Positions 21,443-35,776 of a DNA stretch of 64,000 nt are shown here, in pieces. A model generated the notes under the pieces. The model ran no database searches and had not been told where the DNA came from. It worked only from the letters and a program-made list of their open reading frames with translations. Each line of letters opens with the position of its first letter. Positions within the stretch are counted from its first letter, which is position 1. Source of the DNA: Cryptomeria japonica (Eukaryota; Streptophyta; Pinopsida; Cupressales; Cupressaceae); assembly GCF_030272615.1 (NCBI RefSeq), contig NW_026728921.1, forward strand, positions 122,001 to 186,000, in the 5' to 3' direction. The translations under genes and the position numbers were made by a program.

Positions 21443-22409
21443 CATGGAAAAAGAGGTCTGGAAGCAATGTATGGCACGCGTGGGATTACCTCATCATACA
21501 ATCATTCAGCACTTCACCACTACTCATGCAGATTGGAAGAAAGAAGCAGTTATCAAACCTGCATAGTGACATTTTTCGTTCATGATAAATCCTTTTTCAA
21601 TTGTTAGTTGCATAAACAATTTTATATTTATACTGGTTTCATTGACTTTGCAGGGCAGATTTGTTGGCTCTCCATGTTTCTTGTTATAATTGTTTGCCCG
21701 GTTGTGGCTATATAACAATATTTTCGAGACTCTAGAAAGATCCAAAAAATTGTGATTTTTCGAGCATCAAACAATATATGTTCATGTTTTGATTTCCTTG
21801 GAACTGGATTGACTGATTTAGAAATCAAAATGATTATGGTGTGTAGTCTTTGAATTTGTGCATTTAAAGATTGGCGATCTTTCTTTAAAAAATCAGTTAT
21901 GTGCATCATACATTATTCTTATCAGTCAATTCTATATTTTCTTGAATTCATTGTAATATATATTTGTTAGAAGATTCGTTCTGGATTGAGTTGCGTTGAT
22001 CCCCCTTGCCCTGTGAGGCATGAGAGGGTATCGATCAGAATCAATACTGCATTGAACTTGCTTTGCACTGAATTTATGGAATGAACTTATGCTCAGATAC
22101 AGAGTCTGTGGTCTCTTATTTAATCTTTATAATTTTCACTCTTTTTTTATATTATGGCATTCCTTTGTGTTGATAGATGAATGCTAAAACCTTTTTATGC
22201 TTTTTGGTTAAAAGCATCTTCATTTCAAGATTTTCTGTGTAGAATTTATTGCAAATAATATGAGGAGCTTCCCTCTAATGCAGAGGATGGATTTTGATTA
22301 GTTCATCCAACTATTGGTTTATTTGTGTCATTTTATTAAGGGGTGTACAAAAGTGGTATTATCATTTAGAGAAAATAACTATTGCAGTTACAAGACAGGG
22401 ACAAATTTG

Positions 22410-23414
22410 TTAGCCGACCCATACAAACCAAAGCGTTGATCTCCCACTGCTGGTGAAGAAATATATAACTCTTTCCTCACATCCTTCAGTTGTCTCTTGC
22501 ACAAAAGCAACAATACCGGCAAGCCTTGCGGCTTCCAAAACCCCATCAGCCCATATTCTCCAACCTTGTATGGGTTCCTTTGCACCATGCCTCTTCTCTA
22601 CACCCATTTTTATTAGCACTTGGTGCATAGTAGGATTCTTCTCATTTTGGGAGACAAGTCCCATAGAGAATTCCCTAGGATGCCCAAATACCTCGGAAAA
22701 CCTTTCACTGCCCACCATTTTCTTTATACTCCGTCTCCTTGGTGAAGCTCTCTTCACTAGGGTCAACTTCAATTTCTACCACATCTTGAAACTAATCCAA
22801 AACAAGGCCCAAGCCGGACCTCGTTCGGGGAAACTCTCCCACCACATCAAGAGGCTCGACACGTTGTCTTCGTTTTGACCTGCAATGGTCATCATCATGT
22901 GTATCTGGAGCACGTAGAATTCTAGGAAACTTTTTTGCTTATAGAAGCACCTCCCATTGCATCAAGCACAACATCTTACACTTCATTAGCCAAGTCCATA
23001 GGCACATATTCTTCTAAGAAAAGGTCTCCTCCCTCTTAAACCACAACCTCTTTTCTAGGATCTTTCTGCTAAAAAATTCTGGTGTCTATATAGGGACTAT
23101 CTTCAACTCCAACTGAGGCATCACAACTTTCAACCTTGACCACACAAATGCCAACAACTTCTTGACCATTAACAGTTTGGCCAATAACTACCAAAGATGG
23201 CTCAAGATAGGAGCAAATAAGAATCCCAACATCCTTCTCTTTGTTGGATTCTCCTCTTCCATTGAGTTCCCCTTTTTCTTCTAGCCATACCACCAAAGCA
23301 CATGACACTTGAAGCGTTTTTTTACATGGAATATAAATTTACCATAGAAGTTATGAATTTTACCTTCTCCTTCTTCCTCCATCTCTACTCAAGCCAACCT
23401 AGGCTCTGATACCA
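22410..23414 (-). mobile_element. Internal remnant of Copia-like element, unit 3
   Basis: Indistinguishable by eye from unit 2 in this stretch; the 120-codon frame is open at 22410-22772. Confidence 0.55.
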
Positions 23415-23416
23415 AT

Positions 23417-23754
23417 TGTTAGATATAAAGAAGCCGAGAAAAGATAATTGAATGAAACAAAAAATGTTTCACCAATAAATGTCTACATCCACCAAAGCAG
23501 GAAAATCTTATCTATTAGCCGATATCCAGTACATGGCTATACAAATCTATTTATACATTACGTCAGACATAAAATGAAGAGTCAAGGGAAGGTAAACAGA
23601 CCGTTGGGCTTCATATACCCAACAAGAAGTATCCCCCTCTCTATATAATTGGGTTGAACAAATAATTTGGAATAAAATTTAATAATATTAGTTAAATATT
23701 ATTTAATTATATTTAATTGATAGAATCTATATATAATAATAATTTGGTCTAACA
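23417..23754 (-). mobile_element. LTR of Copia-like element, unit 3
   Basis: 338 bp with intact TG...CA termini and the same TATAAATA box. Confidence 0.85.
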
Positions 23755-23968
23755 ATTTATTTAAAACAAAATTGAATAATATTGATTAATGTGTATTTTG
23801 TTATATTTAAATAAAATTAAGAATAAAATACTATTTCTCTTCCCTATTCTGTATAATCATCCGTCCATTTATTTGCAGCAAAATAAACTCATAAGAAAAT
23901 TATTGAAGCAACTCTTTGAAAAAATAAATTATAGATTTTTCTCTAAAATAAAAGAATTAATTAAAAAA

Positions 23969-24909
23969 TTCTTACCTACCCTACATTACTAATGGATAAC
24001 TTATTGCCCTAGGGCATAATTTTAGTGTAAAATTATAGAAATAACCCTTTCTAAATAAACATTTCTTCATTCTTCTTTAAAAATATTTTAAAAGATAATA
24101 ATAGTTCATTATCTACCCAACATAATTGGTTGATCATTTCTTTTTCAAAAGGCATAACTTAGTGAAAAATATAGAAACATCTCCTTGAAAAATCTTAACT
24201 ACCCTTTGTAACCATTGGATCAAGTGATAGACATCTCTTTGAAAATTGAAACTATTGTTTCATCTTAAATAAACAATATTTTTATTACCTACCCTTCTTA
24301 ACTATTGGGTCACTTACTGCACACGAGGCATAGCCAAAAATTGTAGAAACAACTCCTTGGAAATTATAACTACCCTATGTAACCATTGGATCACTAGATA
24401 GGAAATTCTTTCTCCTCTAAATAAATAATTTTTCCTTAACTATAACCATTCAATCACATTATATCCCAGAGGGCATAAGTTTAGTAGGGAATTATAGAAA
24501 CAACTCCTTGGATATTTTAATTACCTTATGTAACCATTGGATCACAATATAAGTAACTCTTTGGAAATTGAATCTATTGATTTTCCTTAAAAATAAAACA
24601 ATATTTCTGGTACCTACCCTTATTAACTATTGCATCACTTATTGGCCACTAGGCATAAGTTTAGTGGAAAATTATAGAAAGAACTCCTTGAAAACATTAA
24701 CTACCCTATGTAACCATTGGATCACTAGATAAGCAACTCATAGAAAATTGGAATTATTGATTGACAATAAAAATAAAATGATATTTCTCTTACCTACACC
24801 TCTTAACTATTTGAATGCTTATTTCAAACCATTTGTTTTCTCTACCTACCCCTCTTAACTTTTGGAATGCTTATTTCAAACTATTTATTTTCTCTACCTA
24901 CCCACTATC
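23969..24909. repeat. Diverged minisatellite, unit 3
   Basis: Same order of repeats. Private substitutions are caatcacatt for caatcacctt and attggccac for atttgccac. Confidence 0.85.
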
Positions 24910-25855
24910 TATTTGACAAAATTTCTCGTTAGCCATTCAACTATTTATTTTGCTTCATCGATCAACCTTCACCAATATGTCTTCCTCTTTCTCATGACTT
25001 TCACCAGTTTGAATGGCCTTGGAGATGCTGGCTTGTAGGTTAGTACTAGAGAGTGTGTTCAGAAATTTTATGTTGTAGGGCTAAGATAATGACATTCTTT
25101 CGGTAGATGGAGGAAAGTATGAATAATCTTTTCACTTAGATATTAATTTTTTTACACTTTTTCCCATTACAATGATATATTTTTTTGTTTTTTCCCTCTA
25201 TATTTATGTGTTTGTTCCTGAGTGTAGTGGAGAACATAAGTAGCACTATGGAGAGCACAAATAGCAGAAATATGTCCACATGATAGAAACCAACAGAAAT
25301 AAATATTATGTTTCTTTTGTTTTTAATACAATTAATTTTTTTTATTTTTTTTTTCAATAAATAAATTTTATTGTCAAACTCGTTATTTTCTTTACATCTT
25401 GAGAACAGAAGTTTATCATCATATTGCTGTAATCTAAAATGTGAAGGTTTTCTCTCCATGTTTCCTTTGCACCAATGAGCTCTTCTACGTCATGCCTTTG
25501 CACCATCTTTTCTTTATACACCTTTTTAATTCAACTTGACATTCTCCGAATATTAATTGAATTCAAGTGCATGTCTGTCTTTCAGGAGGACATTTGCTTT
25601 TAGATTCTGTACTTAATTTGTGCAAAAGTTCCTTCTCGTATATTCATGCACGTAGGAATGTGATAGTGGTTCTAGTCCCACTCAACATTCTTGTGGCTTC
25701 AATGCTCAGGTCTGTCTCAACCTCTTCATATGGGTTTTGCATCTGAGTTTGAAGGAGCTTCTCATACAATGTTTTTATATGCACTATTCATAATTGTGAA
25801 AATAATTTCTGTAATGTTTTTCATGCATGACATTCTTCCTTTGATTGTTTCACAG

Positions 25856-26047
25856 CTTATAAATGGCTCGCAAGGTCCAACTGGGCAACAATGGAAGGTG
25901 GAGTTAGTAAGTATAAACAATAAAGTAGAATTTCGACATGGTTGGCAAGAATTTGTCAGTTATATAGCGATGTTTTACTAGACATTCATATATATGGAAG
26001 ATTTGGGGGGAAGAAAATTTTCAATGCTGATAATTTTGAAAAAGCAG
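25856..26047 (+). pseudogene. Broken B3-domain exon, unit 3
   Basis: Same frame and the same TAG (25979-25981) as the other units. Confidence 0.6.
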
Positions 26048-27265
26048 ATATTCTTTAGAATAAGAGATTCCTTTCTAATAAAATATATAGTTTAAATCAA
26101 TCAGTGGACAATAAATTGTTGATTGATTTAATTTCTCATGAGAAAGATAACAAATAAAAGAACAAGGAGGAAATCCTCATTTTTTGATAGAGCAAAAGTT
26201 TTGTTAAAAAATATAGAGTTTTCTAAATTTGTTAGTTTCATAACTAGCTTCCAGAGTTGCATTTGAACTGTATTTTTTCAGAATAATACAATTTCATAAG
26301 CTAGCTAGTTATGGAACAGACAAATTTAAAAAGTTCTATCTATTTTTGCTATCAAGAAATGAATATTTTCATTTGGATATTTTATTTTCAGACTCACCGT
26401 TATCTTTTTCATCAGAATCCAATTCAATTAGCAATTTCTTGCCTAATGCTTGATTTAAACTAGCATTTTGTTAGAAGGGAACCTCTCATTTGAAACAGTG
26501 TCTTGTTTTTCAGAATTTTGAGCACTGAAGTTTTTGGCACACCCAGACTTTCCATATATATGAACCTCTAGGTAAAGACAAAAGAAAATCTCACACTTCC
26601 AGGCTGCAATAATCGAGTCTCCGACAAAGAAGGAGTTGAGTTGTGGGCCAGTTTCCGAACCCAGATTGGCTGCTTAACAGTTTGATTATGGAGAAGAATT
26701 ATAAAAGCAGTTGCACTATTTAACATTTTTTTTTGTCATTTGACAAGAAAACAGTTGCACTATAAAATCTATTATATTAACTCATATTTGTGACCATTCG
26801 TGTCCAGGAACAAGAATAAGAGGAAATAGTACAGAAGATTCAGCCAAGAGCTGCACCAAAGTTGATAATTTTCTCTACTTCCCACATATTGTTGAGGGTG
26901 TAAAGTCCTTTTGATAGCACACTAGAGATCTCTTTCCTCCAAGGCAATTGCAGCATTTGATAGCATTTCAAATTTATTTCCCATTTCATTAATGGTGTGT
27001 TATTAGCACAAGCTTTCAGCCTGGCTTTCTTATTATATGTGCTCAACAAATGGGTAATTCCTCCTTTTTCTTCTATCTTAGCTTTTCAAGAGAGAACAAT
27101 AATTTTCAGTGGTTCTATCTTACATTAACCTTTCTAAATGTGTAACTGCTACTTTGTAGGAATTAATTTTATTGATATTCTCAGTGGTTCTATGTAATGT
27201 CACTGAGTTACCTACTCAGAACTCTCCCTATAATGTCACTGAGTTACCAATTCTCAGTGGTTCTA

Positions 27266-28192
27266 TGTAATGTCCCCTTTTTAGGATAACTTCTGTCCTC
27301 TAAATCTCAATTATTACTATGGAACTGATCTTTGATAACACTTCAAATTATATAATTGATATAATATATGCAACAATAATATCATGCAAAGATATATATA
27401 GAGAGAGAGAGATTATGTGTTGATTAATGCTAACTCTGATTGAATAATTACATGTATACCAAATGATGTGATCAATATATCGGCTCTTTCTGCAATTCAC
27501 TTTGATGAGATTATCTCTGCTATATCTGATATGTCATATAAATTATCCAAGCTGAACTTGATATTCAATCGGATGCTATTTCTGATCTAACACTTGAGTA
27601 TATAAAATGTATATATATATACAATGCTAATGTCGCTGGTATCTATGTGTTGCTGTTTCAGGTGTGTAGTTATATTCTTGTTGATTCTGTTGTAGACGAT
27701 TTGCACTCGCAACAATGATGTTGTCTCTGATATATCCTTTTGATCTATGCAACAATGATGTTGTCTCTGATATTTTCTTTTGATCTATCAAACGAACAGA
27801 TCCAATAAAGGATAAATAAAAGATCAACGTTTTTCTAATCATCCTTGATGAAGTGTGATCGATGTCCCACTTATACCTTGCAAATCAAAGGGTCACATCT
27901 TTTGAATGTGTAAGAGACATGTCTTTACCTAACCGTGTGTATTTCCACAGATCGCATCTCTTTAATTTACTAATTATTATTGTTATCCCTTAATCGATGT
28001 CACCCCGATTAGTGCTTCTTCTTTTAATTATTATTATATCTTCATTGTTGTTCTTCTATCTCAGCCACGTCACTTATAACGTCTCATTGAATCGGTCAAA
28101 TACTTATCGTGTGTATGGTCTTGCTGCTGTAGATGCTCATAGTGTAGATGTTGGTGATTGAACTAGTGGATTGTCTGTATGGGGACATCACA
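27266..28192 (+). mobile_element. Solo LTR, unit 3
   Basis: 927 bp, both TTCTA duplications intact (27261-27265 and 28193-28197). Confidence 0.9.
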
Positions 28193-30578
28193 TTCTATAT
28201 TCGTCACCTACTCAGAACTCTCCCTTGAAAACTCCTAGTCTGTAATATGATTTGTCACAGAGTTACCTTGGTGGTTCTGTACTCTTTACCTTGGTATGAG
28301 CTTAATGTTTGCATGTACTCGTATTATTTCAGGAAAAGAACTATTACTAAGAGCCATGGGATATTCAAAGGAGACAAAGATTTATGTTCAGTACCATAAG
28401 AAATATGTTCCCTAATTTGATATGTTCGAAAAAAGGTCCTAATATGAGACAGTTATGACTCGTAGGTTTTTCAAATTCTTTCTTGTGAACTTGCATTTTC
28501 AATAGTCTTCCTGATCTGAAATGGGTATTATTTATTTGAAATCCTTGTTTCATCTTGTGGCCCTGCAAGGTATGCCTTGCAGTTTATTTTCACATTTTTG
28601 GAAGCTTTTCATTCCAATATACTGCGAACACAGGACTCCTCTGCTGTCCAATCACTAGCACTGTAGCACCGCAGTGCATAACACTGAGAACACTAGATGA
28701 AACAGCAATATATTTGTCATAGCCCCTAGAAACTATGTTTATTATTTTGCATGACCCTTGTTGGATGTCCGTTTTGTTATATGGACTATATATGTGTATC
28801 AGTTGTAAAGTTGATGTTAATATTATTGAATATAATTATTATCTTTATTATGCCATCTCTTATTTAATGTATTTATTTTGTTTAGAAGACGAATAATGTG
28901 TGGGTGTCTTTGGGTGCAGGTATAAAGGTGTATGTGTCAAAGTCTCTGGTTAGCCTTTGGGATAATTTAGATTTTTGCAATTTAGTTAAATTGAGTTTGT
29001 AAATTTAATAATATAAGCAAATCTAGCCAGAATTGTTTGAGCTACCATTTATTACTAAAATTCTTTATTCAATCATTATTGTTTAGTTATTATTGATTAT
29101 GAATGCAAATATTGATACTATCATATTTACATATTTGTTAAGTAAAGGTGTTTATAATAAATTTACCAAAGAATAATTAACTGAATTTAATATATAATAA
29201 ATATATTAAATGGTAAACAACAACTAAATATCAATATAAACATAAATTAAAAAAACATGAATAAATAAATAGAAGCATATAAACAAATAATTAAATCTAT
29301 AATGTATGGGGAAGGAGTGCAAAATATAAATAATAGTTAATAAATGTTCCAACTATCCCATGAGGGGAGGTAGGAAATAAAACAAGCAAATGTATTGAAG
29401 GAAATGAACACATGGGTAGGAAGTACATGGTAGCAAAATAATTTATTGGAGAAGCTAGGCACCAAAATGTAGGACACCATAGTTAATGAGCATGGCCAAA
29501 GGCATGGGAGAGATGAATGTAGGACAAAGAGGAGAGCTCTACCATTAAAATGTTATTGCACCCATGTCTATAAAGGTTGTCCAAAAAAAAAAAAAAAGAC
29601 ACCATGATGCTAGGCGTGCTTAAAAACCCTATGAACCCTCATAAATCAGATTATCAATACATTCATTCTGAGCTAGGAAACACAAAAAAAAATGTGAGGG
29701 ATTGCAGCCAAAGGGGGAGAACAAGGAAGAAATGTGTAGCTTCACGCATTGGAAAAACCGTAGGACTCTATGAATCCAAGTTCATTTATTCTAATTGAAA
29801 TTATAATTTCTATTATGATCCAATGAATAGATTTTAAATATAATTAATTAAAGTCTTAAATTACCCTCTCCTATTGATTTGCAACACACTAGTTATAATA
29901 TTAATATTTCCATATGCGCTATCGACTCCCTCTATTTATCATGTCTCTAAATTTCACACATTTTCCATAATCAATGATAGATTTAAAGAAATCCATCATA
30001 AATTATAACACTTCATAGATTTCACGTATTTATGAATTATGATAGGTACATTAAACAAATCAATTACTAGATATATAAAATATCATACTAGTTGTGACGA
30101 CATTTAGAGGTGTTAACTTGGGAGTTGGATCATGTTAAAATTCAAGAATATAATTACTTTTGTAGAGCAATAATATATCTCCATAGATGTTAATATCGAA
30201 CCTTTCTAATAAGATAGCTGAAATAAAAATAGTTCAAACAACTCAGTCTTTTCAAACTCATTTTTGTAATGTATCACTTTCTAAATCTCATGTGTTGGAG
30301 TATTGCATATTTTAGTTGCATAGATTGGAATCTACTTGTTTGAACTCTTGAAATTAAGTAATGAAGTGGAATGACCAAATTAAGTGCATTCACTCAAAAG
30401 TAAAATCAAGACTGCCTTGTATAAGATGTCACTAAAAATGAATATATACTTTATAATAGGAAAAGCTCAAAGAATACACTCATAGTAACGAAAAAATTCT
30501 ACCTCAATGGTCTTTTCTTGCCAATATTGCTAGACCCTTAGTGAAGAAGCTGAGTACACAACTACACTAATTATTTTT

Positions 30579-32309
30579 ATGAAAACTATATTGGTGGATT
30601 GTGTGGACGAGTATGAAGTCTTAAAAAGAGCACACCTGCGACTCGAAGTGAAACAAATTAATGATTATGGTCTAAAGATAAACACTCCAAATATTGTGGA
30701 TGATGAAATGATTTTCTTGACCCCCAATTTGTCGATGATAGGAAGCCAGAAGTAATACCAGAAATTGACTGGAAAGAAGATGAGGAAGAACAAATTCAAA
30801 CCAAGACAATCTTGGACATTCTAAGAATAGAGAAGTGGGTTAGAAAGAAGAAACTAAGTAGAAGCTCAAGGAAGGGTTCAACCTCAACCACTAAGGTCTT
30901 CAATATCTAATTCTCTTGTCCCATCTTGTGCTGTAAGTTCATTGAAAAAGGGAAAAGGAGGATAGAGAGAAAAGACAGTGCAAATCAAAGAGGAGACAAC
31001 TTCTGTCAGAGTCACTCGCTCTAGAACAAGGGACAAAAGACAATCCTTTCCTGTTGAAACTATGGTGGTTGACCTTGAGATGGATACCACCTCAATTGAT
31101 CCAATCAAAGAAACAAAAAGTTCTAGCTGATGAGGGTAATAATCGGCAGGAATAGGAAGCCTCAAATGAAGTTACTACTATGGTAGTAAGGGACGGAAAA
31201 GAGATTGGAACTGATTCAGATAAGCCTCAAGTTCCTTCAGGACTAGTATGGTTAGCAAATATGTCAAGGAACATTAAGAGAAACATTGTTCCAGCCTCGA
31301 TTCCAATAGAAGACATGGTGAGTAAATTCTTGGGAAAGACTCCAAAAATGAAGAAGTCCAAAACTATGTCAAAATTTGACTTTGATGCAGATAGTGGGAA
31401 CTGGATTGCAGAGATTGCATGCCCATCAACAGATGAAAAGACAGAGAACTCTACATCTCAAGACTTCACTGTTGAAAAGATAAATATTGGAACTGCTTCT
31501 CAAGCCACGTATGTTCTCCACCTTGAGGATTCAACAAAGAAAATCATAACCAGGACCTGGAAAGACAGAAAAGATAAGCATCGGATGAAAGAGATGTTAC
31601 GAAGGATGGTTGAATCCATTCAGGCAATCAATTCTCTGAACCCTCAAACTATGTCACAGATTCCAATGTCCTTTGATCCTAAGTCCCGTGCAAATTAGAA
31701 GAATTTAGAGTAAATACAAAAATGCAAGTTGATCATAGAAACTGTGATGGAGTGGCTAGAAAAGATTTGAAAGTCTGGTGCAGAGTACTATGTTAATCTA
31801 AGCAAGGTATATGATGGGGCAATGCAATTAATGAAGGAGTTGGAAGTTTAAATTGTCAATTGGAAGAAAGGGGAAGCTAAATGGGCATCAAAAGTTGTGC
31901 AGATGTGAGAAGTGTAGAATTATGGGTAATGAATTTTCTTGTGAAAAGACCTATGGCTGACCTGGATGACAGCATTTTGTATGTGTGCCAGAGGAACATT
32001 GAATGGAGAAATTCTCTTATAAAATAGGCTTATGAGGACTTCGCAAAGTTGGTAAGCCAACTCACAGAATTAGTTACTTAAATAAGAAACGAGCTTGTGT
32101 GCAATGGGATTTAATGTTTGAATGATGATTGAAGAACCCTTGAAACGATCAAGGTTATAATAGGATCATTTAAGAGGAAAATTGATTATGTGAAAGAGGC
32201 TAAAGGTTAGGTTCCAGATGACTTAAGTGTGATTGTTAAGATCGAATCACTCTTGTTTTTATGCATTAGACATCTGGATAGTCACTCTGACAAAAGTCGC
32301 ACAAGTTAA
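30579..32309 (+). pseudogene. Decayed long reading frame, unit 3
   Basis: The first piece is frameshifted near 30707. The 172-codon piece (31180-31698) is open, with Arg replacing Ser in MSSNIKR and Arg replacing Lys in KDKKDK. It has the 1-base deletion after attatggg. Confidence 0.5.
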
Positions 32310-33276
32310 CAGGGAAAAAGAGGTCTGGAAGCAATGTACGACACGCGTGGGATTACCTCATCATACAATCATTCAGCACTTCACCACTACTCATGCAGAT
32401 TGGAAGAAAGAAGCAGTTATCAAACCTGCATAGTGACATTTTTCGTTCATGATAAATCCTTTTTCAATTGTTAGTTGCATAAACAATTTTATATTTATAC
32501 TGGTTTCACTGACTTTGCAGGGCAGAATTGTTGGCTTTCCATGTTTCTTGTTATAATTGTTTGCCCGGTTGTGGCTATATAACAATATTTTCGAGACTCT
32601 AGAAAGATCCAAAAAATTGTGATTTTTCGAGCATCAAACAATATATGTTCATGTTTTGATTTCCTTGGAACTGGATTGACTGATTTAGAAATCAAAATGA
32701 TTATGGTGTGTAGTCTTTGAATTTGTGCATTTAAAGATTGGCGATCTTTCTTTAAAAAATCAGTTATGTGCATCATACATTATTCTTATCAGTCAATTCT
32801 ATATTTTCTTGAATTCATTGTAATATATATTTGTTAGAAGATTCGTTCTGGATTGAGTTGCGTTGATCCCCCTTGCCCTGTGAGGCATGAGAGGGTATCG
32901 ATCAGAATCAATACTGCATTGAACTTGCTTTGCACTGAATTTATGGAATGAACTTATGCTCAGATACAGAGTCTATGGTCTCTTATTTAATCTTTATAAT
33001 TTTCACTCTTTTTTTATATTATGGCATTCCTTTGTGTTGATAGATGAATGCTAAAACCTTTTTATGCTTTTTGGTTAAAAGCATCTTCATTTCAAGATTT
33101 TCTGTGTAGAATTTATTGCAAATAATATGAGGAGCTTCCCTCTAATGCAGAGGATGGATTTTGATTAGTTCATCCAACTATTGGTTTATTTGTGTCATTT
33201 TATTAAGGGGTGTACAAAAGTGGTATTATCATTTAGAGAAAATAACTATTGCAGTTACAAGACAGGGACAAATTTG

Positions 33277-34281
33277 TTAGCCGACCCATACAAACCAAAG
33301 CATTGATCTCCCACTGCTGGTGAAGAAATATATAACTCTTTCCTCACATCCTTCAGTTGTCTCTTGCACAAAAGCAACAATACCGGCAAGCCTTGCGGCT
33401 TCCAAAACCCCATCAGCCCATATTCTCCAACCTTGTATGGGTTCCTTTGCACCATGCCTCTTCTCTACACCCATTTTTATTAGCACTTGGTGCATAGTAG
33501 GATTCTTCTCATTTTGGGAGACAAGTCCCATAGAGAATTCCCTAGGATGCCCAAATACCTCGGAAAACCTTTCACTGCCCACCATTTTCTTTATACTCCG
33601 TCTCCTTGGTGAAGCTCTCTTCACTAGGGTCAACTTCAATTTCTACCACATCTTGAAACTAATCCAAAACAAGGCCCAAGCCGGACCTCGTTCGGGGAAA
33701 CTCTCCCACCACATCAAGAGGCTCGACACGTTGTCTTCGTTTTGACCTGCAATGGTCATCATCATGTGTATCTGGAGCACGTAGAATTCTAGGAAACTTT
33801 TTTGCTTATAGAAGCACCTCCCATTGCATCAAGCACAACATCTTACACTTCATTAGCCAAGTCCATAGGCACATATTCTTCTAAGAAAAGGTCTCCTCCC
33901 TCTTAAACCACAACCTCTTTTCTAGGATCTTTCTGCTAAAAAATTCTGGTGTCTATATAGGGACTATCTTCAACTCCAACTGAGGCATCACAACTTTCAA
34001 CCTTGACCACACAAATGCCAACAACTTCTTGACCATTAACAGTTTGGCCAATAACTACCAAAGATGGCTCAAGATAGGAGCAAATAAGAATCCCAACATC
34101 CTTCTCTTTGTTGGATTCTCCTCTTCCATTGAGTTCCCCTTTTTCTTCTAGCCATACCACCAAAGCACATGACACTTGAAGCGTTTTTTTACATGGAATA
34201 TAAATTTACCATAGAAGTTATGAATTTTACCTTCTCCTTCTTCCTCCATCTCTACTCAAGCCAACCTAGGCTCTGATACCA
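33277..34281 (-). mobile_element. Internal remnant of Copia-like element, unit 4
   Basis: The 120-codon frame (33277-33639) is open, with a private Thr to Met change near its end (GRSMLWF). Confidence 0.55.
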
Positions 34282-34283
34282 AT

Positions 34284-34621
34284 TGTTAGATATAAAGAAG
34301 CCGAGAAAAGATAATTGAATGAAAAAAAAAATGTTTCACCAATAAATGTCTACATCCACCAAAGCAGGAAAATCTTATCTATTAGCCGATATCCAGTACA
34401 TGGCTATACAAATCTATTTATACATTACGTCAGACATAAAATGAAGAGTCAAGGGAAGGTAAACAGACCGTTGGGCTTCATATACCCAACAAGAAGTATC
34501 CCCCTCTCTATATAATTGGGTTGAACAAATAATTTGGAATAAAATTTAATAATATTAGTTAAATATTATTTAATTATATTTAATTGATAGAATCTATATA
34601 TAATAATAATTTGGTCTAACA
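34284..34621 (-). mobile_element. LTR of Copia-like element, unit 4
   Basis: 338 bp, intact termini. A private gaaaaaaaaaatg run lies near 34321, where the others read gaaacaaaaaatg or similar. Confidence 0.85.
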
Positions 34622-34835
34622 ATTTATTTAAAACAAAATTGAATAATATTGATTAATGTGTATTTTGTTATATTTAAATAAAATTAAGAATAAAATACTA
34701 TTTCTCTTCCCTATTCTGTATAATCATCCGTCCATTTATTTGCAGCAAAATAAACTCATAAGAAAATTATTGAAGCAACTCTTTGGAAAAATAAATTATA
34801 GATTTTTCTCTAAAATAAAAGAATTAATTAAAAAA

Positions 34836-35776
34836 TTCTTACCTACCCTACATTACTAATGGATAACTTATTGCCCTAGGGCATAATTTTAGTGTAAAAT
34901 TATAGAAATAACCCTTTCTAAATAAAAATTTCTTCATTCTTCTTTAAAAATATTTTAAAAGATAGTAATAGTTCATTATCTACCCAACATAATTGGTTGA
35001 TCATTTCTTTTTCAAAAGGCATAACTTAGTGAAAAATATAGAAACATCTCCTTGAAAAATCTTAACTACCCTTTGTAACCATTGGTTCAAGTGATAGACA
35101 TCTCTTTGAAAATTGAAACTATTGTTTCATCTTAAATAAACAATATTTTTATTACCTACCCTTCTTAACTATTCGGTCACTTACTGCACACGAGGCATAG
35201 CCGAAAATTTTAGAAACAACTCCTTGGAAATTATAACTACCCTATGTAACCATTGGATCACTAGATAGGAAATTCTTTCTCCTCTAAATAAATAATTTTT
35301 CCTTAACTATAACCATTCAATCACCTTATATCCCAGAGGGCATAAGTTTAGTAGGGAATTATAGAAACAACTCCTTGGATATTTTAATTACCTTATGTAA
35401 CCATTGGATCACAATATAAGTAACTCTTTGGAAATTGAATCTATTGATTTTCCTTAAAAATAAAACAATATTTCTGGTACCTACCCTTATTAACTATTGC
35501 ATCACTTATTCGCCACTAGGCATAAGTTTAGTGGAAAATTATAGAAAGAACTCCTTGAAAACATTAACTACCCTATGTAACCATTGGATCACTAGAGAAG
35601 CAACTCATAGAAAATTGGAATTATTGATTGACAATAAAAATAAAATGATATTTCTCTTACCTACACCTCTTAACTATTTGAATGCTTATTTCAAACCATT
35701 TGTTTTCTCTACCTACCCCTCTTAACTTTTGGAATGCTTATTTCAATCTATTTATTTTCTCTACCTACCCACTATC
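34836..35776. repeat. Diverged minisatellite, unit 4
   Basis: Same order. Private changes (attcggtcac, ccattggttc, cactagagaag) open a 96-codon chance frame across repeats at 35435-35725. Confidence 0.85.

Larger units (their letters stand above)
10870..21737 (+). repeat. Array unit 2 (10868 bp)
   Basis: Carries the gatttcc, cttgtatggg and ctagccatacc variants shared with units 3 and 4 in its left quarter, and groups with units 1 and 6 in its right part. A TAA at 19882-19884 breaks the first plus-strand frame, a change shared only with unit 6. Stretches without a gene: 10870-11541, 14042-14987, 17415-19710. Confidence 0.97.
21738..32604 (+). repeat. Array unit 3 (10867 bp)
   Basis: Nearly identical to unit 2 over its left half, then shares variants with unit 4 to the right (aattgagtttg near 28992, ttctagctga near 31123). 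A 1-base deletion near 30707 shifts the first plus-strand frame and is private to this unit. Stretches without a gene: 21738-22409, 24910-25855, 28283-30578. Confidence 0.97.

Noticed and set aside
31180-31698. The 172-codon frame as a functional gene
   Set aside because: The same frame continues coding-like beyond its stop and before its ATG in every unit, so it is an undamaged stretch of a larger dead frame, not a complete gene.
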